From Sphingomonas sp. (GTDB lineage: Bacteria; Pseudomonadota; Alphaproteobacteria; Sphingomonadales; Sphingomonadaceae): a stretch of DNA of 64,000 nt. How positions within the stretch are numbered: position 1 is the first letter of the stretch; each line of letters opens with the position of its first letter. The stretch is taken from positions 62,001 to 126,000 of the forward strand of contig NZ_JAQZBC010000005.1 in assembly GCF_029239295.1 (NCBI RefSeq), written 5' to 3'. Below the pieces are notes generated by a model that made no database searches, was not told the DNA's origin, and was given only the letters and a program-made list of their open reading frames with translations. Both the position numbers and the translations under genes were made by a program. Below, piece after piece: positions 63,082 through 64,000 of this stretch.

Positions 63082-64000
63082 CGCCGAACACACCGGTCAG
63101 CTCGGTCACGGCGTCGTCGAGCGACACGCTGGCATCGGCATCCTGGCGGATGAATTCCATCACCGCGGGGTGGTAGGCAATGGCCGCGTCAATCGCCGGA
63201 TCGGCACCCGCGCGATAGGCACCCATCAGCACCAGATCACGATTTTCTTCATAGGTCGCCAGATGCCGTCGCAGAACACGGGCGGCCTGAACGTGCGGCT
63301 TGCCCGCTATGTCGGTCATCACGCGGCTGACCGATTTCGACACGTCGATCGCCGGATACACGGCGTGTTCGGCGAGTGCGCGGCTCAGCACGATATGGCC
63401 GTCGAGGATCGAGCGCGCGGAATCGACGACCGGATCGTTTCCGTCATCGCCATCGGCCAGCACGGTGTAGATCGCGGTGATCGCGCCGCCGGTGTTCACG
63501 TCCGTGCCGGCACGCTCGATCAGATTGGGCAGCATCGCAATGGCAGATGGCGGATAGCCACGCGCCGACGCCGGCTCGCCCAGCGCAAGGCCGATCTCAC
63601 GGCCAGCATGCGCCACGCGGGTCAGGGAATCCATGATGAGGAGGACGTTCTTGCCCTCGTCACGAAATGCCTCAGCAATCGCCGTGGCGCGCAGCGCGCC
63701 GCGGATGCGCAGCACCGGCGAATGATTGGCCGGCACCGCGACGACGACCGAACGCTGGCGCGCCTCGCCCGCCACCTTGGTTTCAAGAAAGTCGGCGACT
63801 TCGCGGCTACGTTCACCGATCAGGCCGATCACGATTACATCGGCCTTGGCGGCACGCACCATCATGCCGAGCAGAACCGATTTGCCGACGCCCGAACCGG
63901 CCATGATGCCAACACGCTGGCCCTTGCCGATCGTCAGCAGGCCGTTGATCGCGCGCACGCCCACGTCCAGGGGCTCAAGCACACGGCCCCGATCAAGCGG
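63074..64000 (-). CDS. fliI: Flagellum-specific ATP synthase FliI (5' end outside window)
   Basis: The C-terminal 308 residues of the flagellar export ATPase. Walker A is GIMAGSGVGKSVLLG, close to the window end; Walker B is VLLIMDSLTRVAHAGREIGLALGEP, and SARGYPPSAIAMLPNLIERAG is the F1-beta-like signature. GSITAIYTVLADGDD-type sequence is present as GGAITAIYTVLADGDDGNDPV. The reading frame is open to the last base of the window. It overlaps fliJ by 8 bases. Confidence 0.96.
   Translation of the reverse strand, partial: PLDRGRVLEPLDVGVRAINGLLTIGKGQRVGIMAGSGVGKSVLLGMMVRAAKADVIVIGLIGERSREVADFLETKVAGEARQRSVVVAVPANHSPVLRIRGALRATAIAEAFRDEGKNVLLIMDSLTRVAHAGREIGLALGEPASARGYPPSAIAMLPNLIERAGTDVNTGGAITAIYTVLADGDDGNDPVVDSARSILDGHIVLSRALAEHAVYPAIDVSKSVSRVMTDIAGKPHVQAARVLRRHLATYEENRDLVLMGAYRAGADPAIDAAIAYHPAVMEFIRQDADASVSLDDAVTELTGVFGDG

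Overview
The window looks like chromosomal DNA from a sphingomonad-type alphaproteobacterium (Sphingomonas or a close relative). The evidence is high GC content, tight gene packing with many 4-base start/stop overlaps, a disrupted copy of the Tyr/Asp/Arg-rich DUF2171 protein that I associate with sphingomonads, an ETC complex I (NDUFS4-like) subunit, an extensin-like protein, and a ctaB-ctaG-ctaE-SURF1-thrC neighbourhood. Most of it is core chromosome. I see no phage, insertion sequence, CRISPR array or integrative element.

Layout. 1-5 kb: the end of an NADP-dependent oxidoreductase, the broken DUF2171 gene, tRNA-Ala(CGC), a NUDIX hydrolase, an extensin-like protein and two uncharacterised genes. 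5-14 kb: a transglutaminase-like protein, a Bax-inhibitor-1 family protein with its own promoter and terminator, thpR, an MFS transporter, plsC, then the conserved miaB-phoH-ybeY-corC block. 13.8-18.2 kb (minus strand): DUF2721 protein, MBL-fold hydrolase, hrpB and the ETC complex I subunit. 18.3-25.9 kb: acyltransferase, TetR regulator divergent from an APH-like phosphotransferase, serine hydrolase, GST, and a membrane PAS-GGDEF-EAL protein. 25.9-27 kb: tRNA-Trp(CCA), secE, nusG and a strong terminator. 27-38 kb: CPBP protease, glpX, a Lys/Ala/Pro-rich protein, a TRIC-type channel, an sppA operon, a prfC/small-protein/BaiN-type flavoprotein group, thrC and SURF1.

38.6-41.2 kb (minus strand) holds ctaB, a 44-aa membrane protein, ctaG and ctaE, translationally coupled for the first three, without the ctaC, ctaD and DUF983 genes that commonly accompany them. 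41.3-46.7 kb holds a nitroreductase and a striking trio: two paralogous ~580-aa N-acyl-D-amino-acid deacylase-like amidohydrolases flanking a BKACE-family (3-keto-5-aminohexanoate cleavage) enzyme. 46.8-53.1 kb holds queA, a TlpA-like lipoprotein, then argH-lipoprotein-lysA-cysG(N-terminal part)-corA; the tlpA-like and argH start codons overlap on opposite strands.

53.1-64 kb is a minus-strand flagellar block in transcription order fliI(partial)-fliJ-fliK-fliL-fliM-fliN-fliO-fliP-fliQ-fliR-flhB, then fliD-fliS. It encodes the export gate, C-ring, hook-length control, filament cap and export chaperone. FliM lacks the usual N-terminal CheY-binding peptide and FliK carries a tandem 87-bp repeat.

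The best candidates for something not yet described are the deacylase/BKACE/deacylase cluster, the CheY-peptide-less FliM, the small coupled protein in the cta operon, and the 59-aa protein between prfC and the flavoprotein gene. All functional statements come from reading the sequence and from recalled family knowledge; no searches were run.
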